In this document: positions 31,064-43,383 of the stretch, in pieces | How the letters are laid out: every line of letters starts with the position of its first letter | Numbering within the stretch: position 1 is the stretch's first letter | DNA from: Phytophthora quininea | Lineage: Eukaryota > Oomycota > Peronosporomycetes > Peronosporales > Peronosporaceae | NCBI GenBank assembly: GCA_011947345.1 | Contig: JAAVTG010000107.1 | Span: 1 to 64,000, forward strand | Direction: 5' to 3' | Length of the DNA: 64,000 nt | Notes under the pieces: generated by a model | Told to the model about the DNA's origin: nothing | The model's input: the letters and a program-made list of their open reading frames with translations, nothing else | Databases searched by the model: none | Program-made: the position numbers and the translations under genes

Positions 31064-34000
31064 AGGTTATACGTTTTGCTGGGGGCTATCCCGCGACCAA
31101 GTGCACCACTTCTGACCACATCTGACCATTTCTCACCACATCTTGTCCCGACCAATTGTCCCGCACAGCCCCGTATCCGGCTCACAAAAGAAAGCTGCTT
31201 GGGGTGACGCGCTGGGCGACCACCAACGCGCCAAGCGCCATCTAGCGCACATGTCGCCCCCACAAAGAGAGTGTCTATGCTGGTGCAGCCACACGAGGTA
31301 CGAACAATGAACACGAAAGCTCTATTATGCTGGATAGTAATGTGATAAACACGTCTGATCTTTCTGTTTGCTAGCATTTGTGCAGTACGGGTTTTCACTT
31401 AGGTCTCCGCATCGCTTTTTGCGATGCCGCCAGCTTTCACACGATGTTCTCTTGCGGTTGAGCGCCGGTGTTCCAGCGGCCGAAGGCTGCTCAGGTAGAT
31501 CTTGAGTACGTTTTGATCGTGGCTTCGAGGATTTAAGCCGGCATCGCAGAGCATTCATGGAGATATGTGAACCTGGGTCTGGATACAGCTTTGAATACGC
31601 GTCGTGGATGGCATTCCACTTGCCACTTCTGTTTGGCAGGCCGGCTTCAAGCGCCCGAAGTCTAGCAATATTTTCTTCTGAAATGGATGCGGGCGGTGGC
31701 GAGTGAAGTGGCCTTGTTGAAGCGTGAGTTAGAACGATCTCAGTGTTTGCAAAAATGACGAGATCGTCGCTGAGGCAGGGTGAGGTTTCTCCTGGTGACT
31801 GCATGGAACTCGGGCGAGGTGATGACGACACGGTATCGTCCGAATGGAGTTGCATTGGGGTCATCGACGTTCTGGTAGTGTTTTCCGTACGGACTTCTGG
31901 GTGAGCAATCTCGGTGCACGACGGCACAGGCATTTTAGCTTTACGTGGCGTTGCACGCACGCTTGGCAACATCTCAGATGGGATTTTGAGCTTGATTTTC
32001 AGGGAGGCACCTCTGTTGGATGCACGCTTTAGATTTTCCCATCTGGAGAGCAGGTCTTCCGATGATCGCTGGTGAATACCTTGACGTACACAGGACGCAA
32101 AGTCACACACTCTGACGAAAACTTGACGTTTCTTGCGAAGGTTATGCATCTGTCGAAGGGCGTTAAACAGATCGATCTGGAACGCTTGCTCGTGCCCACT
32201 GAGAGCATTTGAGACGGGATCTTGATACTGATAGCGGAATAATCGAGGCCGTGTTGTGGATCTTGATTTCCCCGTCTTGAGCTTCGCGAGCGCTTTGAAT
32301 TTTGATGCAATTGTGGCATAGCTGCGTCGTCTAAGTTTCAGGTGCTTGTTGGAATTGGATGTCGCTACGATGTTGAACATGACCGTCGTGACTAAGGCAC
32401 AATCCGTCCAAATTCGTCCAGAGTTTGCCTGCTCTGATCGCAGCTGCCGCAACAGGGTGAGCTCCTCTGATGAAAACCCAGCGGTGGCTTCATAGTTGAA
32501 CTCGGTGAGGCAAAGTGTGTTGAAGAAGGCCGACATTGGAAGGCGGCTGGTGTTGGCAAACACGGCTTGCTTCGACAGGAGTTCTTTAATCGTGCTGCCG
32601 TGCTGTTGGGCGTGATGTAAATTCAACTCCAATGCTCCTCTACGCGCGCTGTAGCAAACAGTTGACCCCACTTCTCAAATCCAAAATCGTGGTCGGTGAC
32701 AGAGCGATACTTCGGCACCGGCAGCGGAGATGACAGCAGCCTTGACACGAATTCGAGTTGTGTTGATTCTGGTATTATGCCGCGGCACCAGCTTGCCGTC
32801 TGAGCAAGTGTAACAATATCAGAGTGCTGTAGTGGTGGATTGCGGCCGTAGTTCAAGCCGATCGTGAGATTATGTCGCAAGATAAATACATCCAGAACTC
32901 GAAGCCCCACTTCGGCGGATACAGACCGGGCGAGGAGTTTTTCAATGCGGAGTGAAATCCTTCCAACTGACTGGTATACAGCACCCGAACGCTGTTTTAG
33001 CCACCTTCCTGGTACGTGTTTGTCTTCACTTAGAGATCGCCTCGCTGAATTTGTTCGAGGTTGCTGCTCAGACTGCCTCTCCACTCTTGCATGGTGCAAT
33101 TTATATCATGAGACGAAATTCCACTTAGCGCTACCTGAACTTTAGTAGCCATTTCAGCTGGCACCCGCAGGTGTTCATCGACAGTGTAAAGTGCTTCGTG
33201 CAGTCTCTTTGCCACTGCTTTTCTTAGTCGTCTGTCTTTGACTTTCTCAGTAAATCTCTGAACGACATGAAATGGATCCTGGCGGACGCTCACGGCAGCT
33301 CCAAACACATCGCTTACCATGCCGCGGATTGAGTTTTGCATTATCACTGATGATATAGCACTCCTCGCCATCTTCAGGAAACGAGCTCTTCACGTGCTCG
33401 AGTAACTCGCGAGTTTCATCATTGTTCTCCGACCGGGCCAACCTGCCGCCAATAATTTGTCCTACTTCATCTTGAAGCAGCAGCAGCATTTTGGCGTCCG
33501 TCATGCTCTCTCTCTCTTGCCTGTTCCCCAGTCCAAATTTTCAGTTTCTAACAAAACTTTACAGAGTGATCGACCCGTAGCGCTTTTTTCACTTTGAGAC
33601 TCCGCATCAATTGATCACACAACGAACTGTAACTACGAGATCCCTGAAACCAAACCGCCGACATTGTTTCAGTTCCAACGAGATTTTGCTTAGCACAGTA
33701 TTGTGCCGGTGTGGGCGGTGATGGCGCTAAGTACGTTGAGCTTAAAAGCTGGTTCTTGCGCACTTCATCTGCAAACAGAGCCAACCACTTGTAATAACAT
33801 TTTCACGACGCCTCTTGAGGTTGCTCACCGCGCTTGATAGACAGCATGCCCTCCTGAACTAGCTCAATAAAATCCTTTGAAAGTCCATACTTCGTAGTTA
33901 GGACGTAGCAGAAGTGCAAAAGCAGCTGTGCCTGTCGTTGCAAGTACGAGGGACTAACAGTTGAGAACGAAGTTTTAGAGTCTCCCGTGCACTAGTATTT

Positions 34001-34387
34001 GATGTAGAGAAGATGACACTTCGTGTCCACCTCCTCCACCACTCGCTGCTTGTACTCTCGCAGTCGCGGGAGCATGTTCATCCTTGGACGACACAAAATG
34101 GCTTTCGAGAAGGCTGCACGCACTCTGGAACCACACAACGACAGGCCACGAAAACAGAGTAGAGAGTAGAGAGTCTTCTCGACTAGATTCAGGGTACTGT
34201 AGCGCAGGGGGAAACCTCTTCGCTGCCATGGCCTCACATGTAAGCCGCTTCACATCTTGCTGAGCCAATTTCTCCTCGTACGCTTGCACTGGCTCCATCT
34301 TTTTGTGTGTGGACTACAATGTTTCGGAGATCGGAGATCGGAAATCGGTGGACATGTCGGGGCCGGCGCCGGCATATCCTATAAACC
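31064..34387 (-). mobile_element. DNA transposon, 3.3 kb, family not assigned
   Basis: Perfect 8-bp duplication GTAAGGGG at 31056-31063 and 34388-34395 inside the LINE. Ends are imperfect inverted repeats (AGGTTATACGTTTTGCTGG against GGTTTATAGGATATGCCGG). The minus strand carries a broken DDE-like transposase and a long second ORF. 8-bp duplications occur in hAT and Zisupton elements among others; I do not recognise enough motifs to choose. Confidence 0.8.
31325..34298 (-). pseudogene. DDE-like transposase, unassigned, several breaks
   Basis: Pieces in order from the right: 34298 (MEPVQAYEEKLAQQDVKRL); 33784-33548 with LRVDHSVKFC, a plausible first catalytic Asp, ended by TAG; 33504 (DEVGQIIGGRLARSENNDE, then EECYIISDNA, a plausible second Asp); a frameshift to MVSDVFGAAVSVRQDPFHVV and QRFTEKVKDRRLRKAV; then 33099 (SVSAEVGLRVLDVFILRHNL) and an open 448-codon frame at 32671-31325. 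That last part includes SSEDLLSRWENLKRASNRGA and a Myb/SANT-like segment (RSGKWNAIHDAYSKLYPD), probably DNA binding. At least four breaks; inactive. Confidence 0.5.
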
Positions 34388-34395
34388 GTAAGGGG

Positions 34396-37300
34396 GACCA
34401 TGGATCCCCGGAGCTCCAAGAGCTTCTTAACACCTGGGGGCTGGCGGACAGCATTGACAAATTTCGGCAACCTCGGTGGACACCAACCTCTCTCCGACGA
34501 CATTACGCAGAAACTCATACCTATCGCTATCGGTACAGAGATGTACTTGCCTCTTTGCGACTGGATCGCTGGTACACTAGTCGTAGGCTTCGAGGTTGGT
34601 TATCTTCTCAAGAACGGGTGCTTCCGGGTGCACAAGCGGATCATCACGGCGTCCGGATTTGTTTTTGCAATCTCCTACAGATCCTGTTCGGGTCAAGAAA
34701 CCGGCGCGGGTGCATCCGCTGCCTCAATATGTTGCGGAAGTGGTAGCTGAGCAAACCAAGGGGATGCTGAGTGTCTTCGCCGAGCGCATTTCTCAACCTG
34801 GTGTTACTGCTGCCAGTATGGCGATATGGTGGGATGAACTTAAGGCGGACATACGGAAAGTGACGTTGGGTACGGTTAAAAGCAAAAGGAGGTCTCGCAG
34901 GGCGACACTCAGCCGTCGACTCAAAAGACTACTGAAGCTAGAACACAACATACTAGACGATTTGGCGGGGGCGCCAACAACCATAGGGTCGATCACCGAT
35001 CGGTTGGACGCTTTATCCCTTGAAGATAATGCTGGATCCTGTCCACTTACACGCGTCCGCACCGCCATTGCGACCTGTCTCCGAGATAAGGCTGCTCTCC
35101 GACAGCGTAGTGTATTTCGTGATGCCACTTATCACGACGGAAAATCTACCAAGGCACTTTTAGACGAACGTCCAGCAAATTTGCCGACAACACGATTCAT
35201 CGGCTCGATCCTGTAGTAGGTATGCCATCCCGTGGGGTTCACGATCAAGCGGACACATTGGCGGACGCATGGAGCCCAATATTGCAACAACCGTCAACAA
35301 CGGAGGACTACCGGCAGAAAATAGTGGGGTGGATGGCTGAGGAGACTTACCCAACGCGTTGCCAGCTCGAAGTAGCAGATGAGTTTACGGAAGCCGAGAT
35401 TTACTCTGCAATAGCTGCGTGTAACGCTGGCAAGGCGGCGGGCCCGGACCGATTGGGGAATGGATGGTATCGCGACTACGCCGATTCGCTTGTTCCACAT
35501 CCTCCTTAATGCGTGGTATCTAGCCGGAGTCTCTCCTCGGTTGTTTCTGAAAGCTGACGTCTTTCCGCTGAAAAAGTCTGGAGATCACCACAACCCATCG
35601 AATTATCGCCCGCTTGGATTTTGAACTCGGATTACAAAATGCTGGCGACTCGAGTCAGCACCACTCTGGATTCTCGCATTCATTGCAATCAAAACGGATT
35701 TGTCCCAAATCGAACGATTCACGCAACACTGGATCTGTTTGATGTCGCCCTGCGTGTGGCTCACGATGACGCTCTGCAAGTAGATGCAATAGCCCTCCTA
35801 CTCGACGCTCAAAAAGCCTACGACTCGGTTGACCGAGGCTACCTACTAGAGATACTGAGGCGACACGGGTATCCAAGTCGGTTCATCACGGCTATTGAAT
35901 TGATCCACACGAGCACGATCGTGCGCTTCCTCGCGAATGGCTCACACTCAAGGAAAGTTGCGGTAACCAGCGAAATCCGCCAAGGCTGCCCGTTGGCGCC
36001 AATACTCTTTATCTTGGCACTGGAGCCGTTGTATCGCAGGATCGACGCAGACCCCAGCTGCACGGTGTCATGTTGAGATCTCAAAGCGGAGCGTTTGAAT
36101 TGAGGTGTGCCGGATATGCTGATGACACAGCTATTTACCTTCAATCAGCCGTTCAAGTCTCGTATCTCTTGACAATCACCACCGATTTTGGATTGGGGTC
36201 TGGTCTTGTGCTAAACGAAAGCAAAACAGTTGTCATCGCGCTGAATGGGACCGGAGAAGCGACTGCGATTGTGCTACCCCCTTTGTTTATCTTCCAGCTG
36301 CCAAGCGTGCCAGATACCTCGGAATACATGTGGGTAGCAACAGCGAACCTGGCAAGACGTAGCTCAAAGCGCGGTCTAAACTTGCCTCTCGCTTATACCT
36401 CGCGTCGCAAAAACGACGTCCGTCTACCAACGCAGCTGCATCGCTGCTGCGGTCATCGATTCCAAGCTTACATTCATTGGCAGGCACGCGTGGCCTTCTA
36501 CAGAACTGATCAACCAATTTGACAGGATGATTAGAAATTATGTGTGGCATGGTGTTTTTGCGTGGACGTCGGTGAATCCCGAGCGTGGCTGGATATTGAT
36601 CTAGCGGGCTTGCCTCGGACACAAAGTGGCCTCGCCATTCCGAATCTCAAAACCGAAATGTTGGCGATGGCGGCGTCCGCCGTCTCGGAGTGGGCGCTAA
36701 TGGGTACCCAGGCCCAACACATTGCTGGCGACATCCTTCTTTCTAGCTCGGCTGCAGTAATTCCCCGAAGTGTGTATCTCACCCCATCTTTGATTGCAGC
36801 TCCTTCGAAACCAGTTTGCTGGGGTCGCTGCATGTGGTCCGCCAGCAACACAATCGTGTCGCAGTATAGCGATTCGATGGGATCTCATGTACCACAATCG
36901 GTGGCAATTGCAGTGCTGTGCTTTTTCCACTTTTGCGGGGTCTGCCCGGAACATGGCTGGGGCCAAGATTACGATTGATGCACGGGGCTACGTCATGCTA
37001 TCTCGAACGTTTTTTCCTGATACCATCCGCAGCCTCCGAGCAGAGCAATGCCTGGAATGGCTCCCGTTTGTCGAACTAGCAGTGCTTTGCTTACAGGATC
37101 GCAAGGGGGCCAGAACACTGCGGCTCAAGCATTCCCCCTGTTTGCACCAACGGGATATATCTGCGGGATATTATGAGGTGGGAGCTTGATAGCGGGGGTA
37201 TGTTGTCCATTCGGTTTTACAAAGTCTTCCCGCTCGACCTTCGGCATGAGCAAGAGCAGCTTATCCAGGCGCTTATCGCCAACTTTCCGCTCCTGCTAAA

Positions 37301-38001
37301 TAGGGGCAATTTATCAATGAACTCCGGTATCGCACAATTCCTATGGATCAACTCACGACCGCTGTTCTGAGTGGACAGGAGCATGTGGTGGCCCAGGTCG
37401 ACTTTGGTGGACACGGATCCAGCCTTGCGCGGACAGTCGATGGACATCGCAGCCTTACTCGATACCTGAAACCCTGCCTTGGTGCTGAGATCCACGTTCG
37501 CGATGTTCACCCTTATCCCCGAATCTCACATCTGGTCAGCCTCCGGGTCGACAAGTGGAGCAGTGCAAGCACTCGCGCCAAATACACGCTGGCCTTTACC
37601 AAAGCAATGACAGCACGAGGTGTCCAGTCAGCGAAGCGTCGAGCAGAACGCTGGGCGAGACTTAGTACGGAGGCAGCAACAGGACTTGGTGGACTGGAGT
37701 GGCGTCGGATACGGCGCATCGTTGGGCTCAATCCTTGGGGGAGCAGATACTGCTGAAGCTCAAACATCATGCCTTCTCGACGTATGATGTCGGCCATCGA
37801 GCTGTCGGATGCCCACATCAGAGTTGCGTGCGTCTCGGCAGGGTTAATCTCCATCACATCTTCTGGGTTTGGCCTGGAGCATGCGAACTACGACGCGTGC
37901 TTGTGGAACGGTGGGTTGAGCTCGGCCTGCCATCGGGAGGGGAGTGGGCTGGAAAATGGTGTTTTTGTAACGGTACGATGGAAAGACGCTTTTTCCGATA
38001 G
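34396..38001 (+). pseudogene. LINE-B reverse transcriptase region
   Basis: Multiple frames. Endonuclease end (YRYRYRDVLASLRLDRWYTS), a linker helix (SKRRSRRATLSRRLKRLLKL), CNAGKAAGPDRLGNGWY, NYRPLGF (35600), RT core LLDAQKAYDSVDRGYL, EIRQGCPLAPILFILALEPL and the catalytic CAGYADDTAIYL (about 36105-36140), then the thumb/connector (TSVNPERGWLDI-type region at 36570) and a Cys/His knuckle region (CPHQSCVRL...NLHHIFWV) at 37800-37870. Order is that of non-LTR ORF2. Several frameshifts, e.g. between 35216 and 35222, 35509 and 35621, 36076 and 36105. Confidence 0.8.
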
Positions 38002-38225
38002 ACTAGCTGCGCCGGCGTGCTGCTGTACAGCACTTACATGCTCAGGGTTGTTGCCGTCTGCGAGCGAACTAAGATTGGCAAGTTGCCGTTCAACTGCAAG
38101 ACTCGTCGGTTCAACTTGAGAACGCAGTGCAAATCAAACTGCAGGGACAGTTCTCTCACTTTCGAATTTGCAAGATCAAGTCCAAGTACCAAACAACAAG
38201 AACCGTTCTTCCTAGCACCGCTATC

Positions 38226-40084
38226 ATGCCCGCCCAAGCCATCCTACTATTTCCTGAGGACGTCCCTCAAGAAGCGAGCTGTCAATTAGCGGCGCCAACA
38301 TACACCGAGATATTTGACGACTCTGAGCCTGAAAGGGTTTGCGTACGACGCCTCGCAACATCAAACGAGGACTCGCAACCGATGTGGGAAACCTGGCTAG
38401 CTCGCTCTACCGCATTCCGGCGTCTGGTTTGGTCGGCTGAGCCATCTTCGGGCGGTGCGGGAACCTCCTCTGGAGAGCGGTGGTGCTCCAAGGACCAAGT
38501 AAACCGACTTACGGCCAGGTCATCGAGTACAAGGAACCTGATGTGACGGTCCGCTCGACGTCCGGAGTCACCTCCGTCCCAGCAAATACGGTCGACGAGA
38601 TTGCTCCACTCATCGCACTTCTGCTCCTCAAGGCGAAACTTTCCCGACGTGCGCGAACGGATATTAGCAGCACTCATGGATTGATTTTAAATCGTCTCTT
38701 GGGCCAAAACGGAACGACTGCAACGCGTTTGGTCCGTCAATTACTGACCGGAATCGTGCCAATTGCAGCGCTTCCTCATCTGTCCGACAGCATTCTCTGG
38801 CGTTGCCCACGTACGGGGTCGGACATGACATGCGCGATAGAGCATGTGGTTAACTACGGGTACTACCTCCGCCATCGGTTTGCCTTGGTGACAACCCATG
38901 ACGGTGAGGAAACACTCATTCTAACTGAAGACGAGAACCTCGTGAGACAGGTGCTACCAGGCGCGACAGCAAGAGACGACAGCGCTCCATCAACTCCGGT
39001 GCGCATCATGTCGGTTCTCGCAAACTACCCGGATCTACTGGAGACGTACGCATCACAACTTCAACAGCTCGGGTCGGAACGAAAGCGAGCACGTATGCAA
39101 GCCATATCGGATTCAACTTCAGTGACCGCGCGCTACGAGGACGGAGCCGACCGCCGTCATAACTCCCGACCGTCACAGGGTCAACATGCGGTGCACGAGG
39201 TGATTACGGCTAGCGAACACAGAGGTAAGTCCCCTGCACTGTTCGTTGAACACGTCAGGTCGTTCCATGCTACGAAGTTTCTCCCTCGTCCTGCTATCTT
39301 CAGTCGGCTTTGCGATTTTCAGTTTGGAGTATGTGGACTATCGACTCTTCATTTCCGTCTCTTCGACCTGAATGCCAAGCTTGACCACGCTGGGTTGAAC
39401 ACAGTGAGTCTCAGTAATTTTTCGGTGAAGGTGTCGCTTCGAAGTCTGCCAATGGCCCCAAGCCACGACAGTCTGTGCGCCTCGCTGAGCATTCTGGGAA
39501 CTTACGCAGAGGAATTCTTTGATGCACCGACGCGACGTCTCCTCGCGACAGCTAAGTCCTTTGCAGAAGAGCTGAACGACTACGCGCCATGGTCATTAGA
39601 AGAAGTTAAAGCCATTGCATTCTGGTTCACCAATGTGCTGGGAGCATACCGACGGGCCACGGAGTTTGATACGACTCATGGAACTTCTACACACTCAGAG
39701 ATCTCGCATCGATTCTGCATGCAGGATGCAAAGCTGAATGGAATGCTGCTAAAAATATCTAGAGGGCGTGACCAAGTGATGCGACGCGGCAAGAGGGAAC
39801 TTCACGAGCCTCAGCTGGAAGCACCAGACCGACCTCAGCACCGAGGCAACCGCGCAAACTGCCGCCAAGTTCCGATCTCAGTGACGCAGGCCGCACCTCG
39901 TCAAAACGGCAAACAGCTCTGCCTTAGATACGTATCTGCAAAAGGCTGCCCGTCGAAGGTACCCGACCGCTGTACGTACGAGCTCCTTGGGCACTTCACA
40001 CCAGAGACTCTAGATCCAGTTGTACGAGAATATGTCGTGGAGAAATACGGTGGCCTCAGTTCCGAAATGAGTGATCGGGTCTGA
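38226..40084 (+). pseudogene. DIRS-like element gag
   Basis: ATG near 38226 (MPAQAILLFPEDVPQEASC) leads into a frame that shifts at about 38475; the rest (to 40084) is open: VTSVPANTVDEIAPLIALLL, RTGSDMTCAIEHVVNYGYYL, ADRRHNSRPSQGQHAV, HVRSFHATKFLPRPAIFSRL, SLSNFSVKVSLRSLP and WSLEEVKAIAFWFTNVLGAY. It ends in a Cys/His cluster (CLRYVSAKGCPSKVPDRC...H) that could bind nucleic acid. I recognise it by position and by the cluster rather than by strong domain similarity. Confidence 0.55.
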
Positions 40085-40087
40085 AAA

Positions 40088-42050
40088 ATGCGGTGTGCCC
40101 GGACACCAACATTTAAAACAAGTCTCGCCGTTGTTTCAGCAATTCAAGATCGACTAGAAGCAATGTTATGTGATGATGAGAGCAAGATTCTCTCACACAG
40201 AGCGTCTGGGTTTCAGAAGACCGGCGTTTCGTTCCCAATGTCGTTCCCATCGGCAACAACAGCGTTGAAGCAGCCAGACTTCGTCATCAACACACCCCTT
40301 CAATCCGGGATCTCCGAAGTGGTGCGCAACTACAATTATCCCTAGGCGATACGATTCGACTCTGGAGGGGTCAACACGAAGAAGACCCACGGCCGAATAT
40401 AGCTCTTCGAGGTGATCATCTTCCGTGGTTATCACAAGGGTTTCCTCAGCTACCGCTACTTCAAGACATGCTTCAAAACGGGGTCACGCATAACTTTCGA
40501 CCACTACAGTCATCTGACCAGGGCATCTCGACTGTCAACCACAAGTCTGCCCGCATGTGGGGCAATGCACTGAAACGAAGCATTCGAGAAGGTCAAGACG
40601 CGGGGGCATACCTAGTTGTGGACGAGGACGCCGCTATATCATGGACAGACGTTTACATTAGCCCGTTCGGGTGCGTCCCGAAAGCTGACGCAAACCCAAA
40701 TGTCGAAGCGAGAGTTATTCACGACCTCTCCTATCCGGCAGGACAATCGATCGACAGCTCGTCAGACCCAGACATGCTACCGCAATTACAATATGAACAC
40801 GTACTCAAGCTCGCGCGGCCGATCGAAAAGCTGAAGAATCGTCGATCTACATGTCGAGTAAAACTAAAACGCAGAGATGTCAAATCAGATTTCCGAAATG
40901 TTCACGGCAGCACCGAAGTTTGCGGCAGATTTCCAGGAAAACTTCCTGATGAAGGAGCCTTGGTGATCGACCTAGCACTCCTGTTTGGATGGATGGGGGT
41001 CCCCGCTCATTATGGTGTCTTTGGGTCTGCAATCACCCACCTCGTGAAAAATGAAAGCCCAGCCAGTCTAGACCCGTCCGCAGCGGATCGCGAGCCATTT
41101 TTTGCTATACATGGGTTGACGCTCTTGTACTAGTTGAGGAAGACCGATTGGAACTATGTGAAGCAGCACTACGTCTCGCAATGCTGGCGGTTCTCGGTCC
41201 GCGCTCCATCAATGAATAGCAATTTTCGAGTTGGGCTACTCGACTGCGGGCATTAGGCTTGGACTGGGACACTGAACTACGTTGTGTATCAATGCCTGAG
41301 GAGAAGATCGCGAAAGCGCTTCTTCGTGTACAAGCCATGCTCCAGCGGAAGTCGGCGACGCGGACACAGCTGTGTAAACTATTGGGATCTCTACGTCATG
41401 TGTGCTCGTGTATCCACTCGGTAAAACCACTGTTCCAACGTATTGCAACTCTCCATAGGTGTGCTCTCCGTTGGGGCATGATCGCGATTTCCGAAGGCGC
41501 TTTTCTTGATTTACAGTGGTTTCAGCATGTTCTACGGTATTGTCATCTTCGCAGTGTCCCCCTCAGGTTCTTTGAGAGCTTCCTGCACCGGACGTGCATT
41601 TTTATATGGATGCCAGCGATTCTGGCCTTTGCGCGCTCCATCCAGCACGACGCGAGTATGTTCGTGTTGCGTTTGACGAAGAAGAATGCCATCTCATTCG
41701 ACAAAGCAGATCTTCGATCAATATCAGGGAACAACTTGGTGCTGTACTTGCACTTCTGTGCTGGGGTCGCGAGTGGTGTCGACGCGCTACTTCAGAAGTG
41801 ACGCACTTACGCTGCTGGATTGATAATCGATCAGCAGTAGCCTGGTGCAACAATTTCAATAGCCGTGAGCCTATGGCACAGGAGCTGAATCGAGTGTTAG
41901 GTGCCATCGAAGCACAGTGGGCTTTACATGTTTCCGCTAAACGTTTACCCGGCGCAGTAAACACGATGACAGACCTGGGATCTCATGCATGGGACGGACC
42001 TCGACTAACGAATTGGCGAGTACTAACCAAAGCTTGGACGCAGATACCAA
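40088..42050 (+). pseudogene. DIRS-like RT and RNase H
   Basis: RT motifs in 40468-41133: ISPFGCVPKADANPN, ARVIHDLSYPAGQSID, RRDVKSDFRNVHGS (catalytic D), DLALLFGWMGVPAHYGVFGS. The Y/FxDD-type motif is near 41115 in a neighbouring frame (TWVDALVLV-like, second Asp apparently lost). The connection RTQLCKLLGSLRHVCSC at about 41350 and RNase H FYMDASDSGLCALHPA, REQLGAVLALLCWGREW, WIDNRSAVAWCNN and AVNTMTDLGSHAW follow. Several frame changes; inactive. Confidence 0.75.
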
Positions 42051-43133
42051 TTTCCAACGCTGTACACAAGATTTACTCGGCGAGATGGTCCGCCTTCAGC
42101 AGTGCTCCCTCGCTGAATCATCCCGACGTCAATACAAAGGAACCTGGCAACAGTGGGGAAGATTTTGTGCGCGCCTCGGAGTGTCAAGGTGGCTCCCACA
42201 ACACGACCCAGACACGCAATCCTTACTACTGGTTATCTTCGCCATTCATTGCTGGACCGGAGGAAATCAACACCGTACAGCCTCTGCAATCACCATTCAA
42301 TCTAAGCTATGCCATATCAGCTGGTATCATCGGGCATTTGCCGGAATCGAACCTCGACTGCGACCAAACCATGCCCTCGGAATTGCTGGAATGCGTCGAA
42401 CAAGTCCAGCTACGAGACGACGAGGTACCGTCACAAGAAGAATGCTTCAGTGGATCATCCGCCACCTCGACTTCCAACAACCCCAGCATCGCGTTCTCGC
42501 AGGGGCTGTGCTACTGGGCTTCTTTTTCTACTCCGAAGCGCAGAATATCTAGCGGTAAAAGGCCGAAGACGTATCTACACTCTGCAAGTTCGCGACGTGA
42601 TCTTCCGAGACGAGCTTGGATTTAAGACATCAAGCCCGCAAACAGCGGTAAGCGTGGTAATCACGCTACGAGGACAGAAGAATGACCAACAAGGACATGG
42701 AAAGACACGAGTACTTTCCCGTTCAGGTCATCCAAACCTTTGTCCAGTATTTGCGGGACGGCTGCTTGTGGAGAACGCAAAGAGCTTGCAACTGCAGCCT
42801 GAAGACTCAATTTGCTCAATCAAGGCGCTGACAATGCTGTCCGCCGAAACCATGTCCAAAGTGCTACAAGCCGCAGCCAAAGCAACACGAGAAGACGCCA
42901 CGCTCCTATCGTGTCATTCCTTACGACGCGGAGGTGCAACCGCCCTGCTTTCAGCAGGCGTGGTCAGCACCGCGGTAATGCTACACGGAAGGTGGAAGTC
43001 TGACTCATACCAGCGATACACATCGTACACAAACGAGTCAGGCCGATATCTTGCAACACGAATGGCCTTGGGGGTTCAATCATCTCGCAGCAATCTGTGC
43101 CTCGGCGATGAGCTTTTGGGCACACGCTCCTAA
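41989..43133 (+). pseudogene. DIRS-like tyrosine recombinase
   Basis: N-terminal SAM-like part in 41989-42510 (SSRRQYKGTWQQWGRFCARL), then a frame change and the catalytic part: LLFLLRSAEYLAVKG (first Arg), LSCHSLRRGGATALLSAGV (His-x-x-Arg), MLHGRWKSDSYQRYTSYTN (Trp/His and the nucleophilic Tyr), stop at 43131. The R-H-R-Y residues are present, so only the frame break near 42510 appears to disable it. In DIRS-type elements this enzyme inserts a circular DNA copy without target duplication. Confidence 0.75.
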
Positions 43134-43383
43134 GCGTGGCTCATAAGCCGATGCTACAACGCACTTGCTGCTACAATACATTGCTGTTTGAACCCCCACG
43201 CCATGATCACCAGGTTTGGTGCTCGATCACAGCTAGTACTGACGTTGAAAAAGCAATTTTCTCTCTGCAATTATCGGCTGTGTCGGCAGGGATTTGGACG
43301 TTGACGGACCGTGATTGCCAGCATCTCAGTGCCTCTGCGAAGGCCGTCTACATCGATAGAGTGAACCAGTTGGCGGAAAGCTC

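Larger units (their letters stand above)
38002..43237 (+). mobile_element. DIRS-like tyrosine-recombinase retrotransposon
   Basis: About 5.2 kb lying inside the LINE. Order: gag-like ORF, reverse transcriptase, RNase H, tyrosine recombinase; no integrase of the DDE type and no LTRs. This is the DIRS/Ngaro/PAT layout. I see no methyltransferase domain. Boundaries are estimated from where LINE similarity stops and from a short inverted match ACTAGCTGCG (38002-38011) / CACAGCTAGT (43228-43237); they may be off by tens of bases. Confidence 0.75.

Noticed and set aside
32864..33145. Plus-strand 93-codon frame
   Set aside because: Antisense of the transposase segment that contains SVSAEVGLRVLDVFILRHNL.
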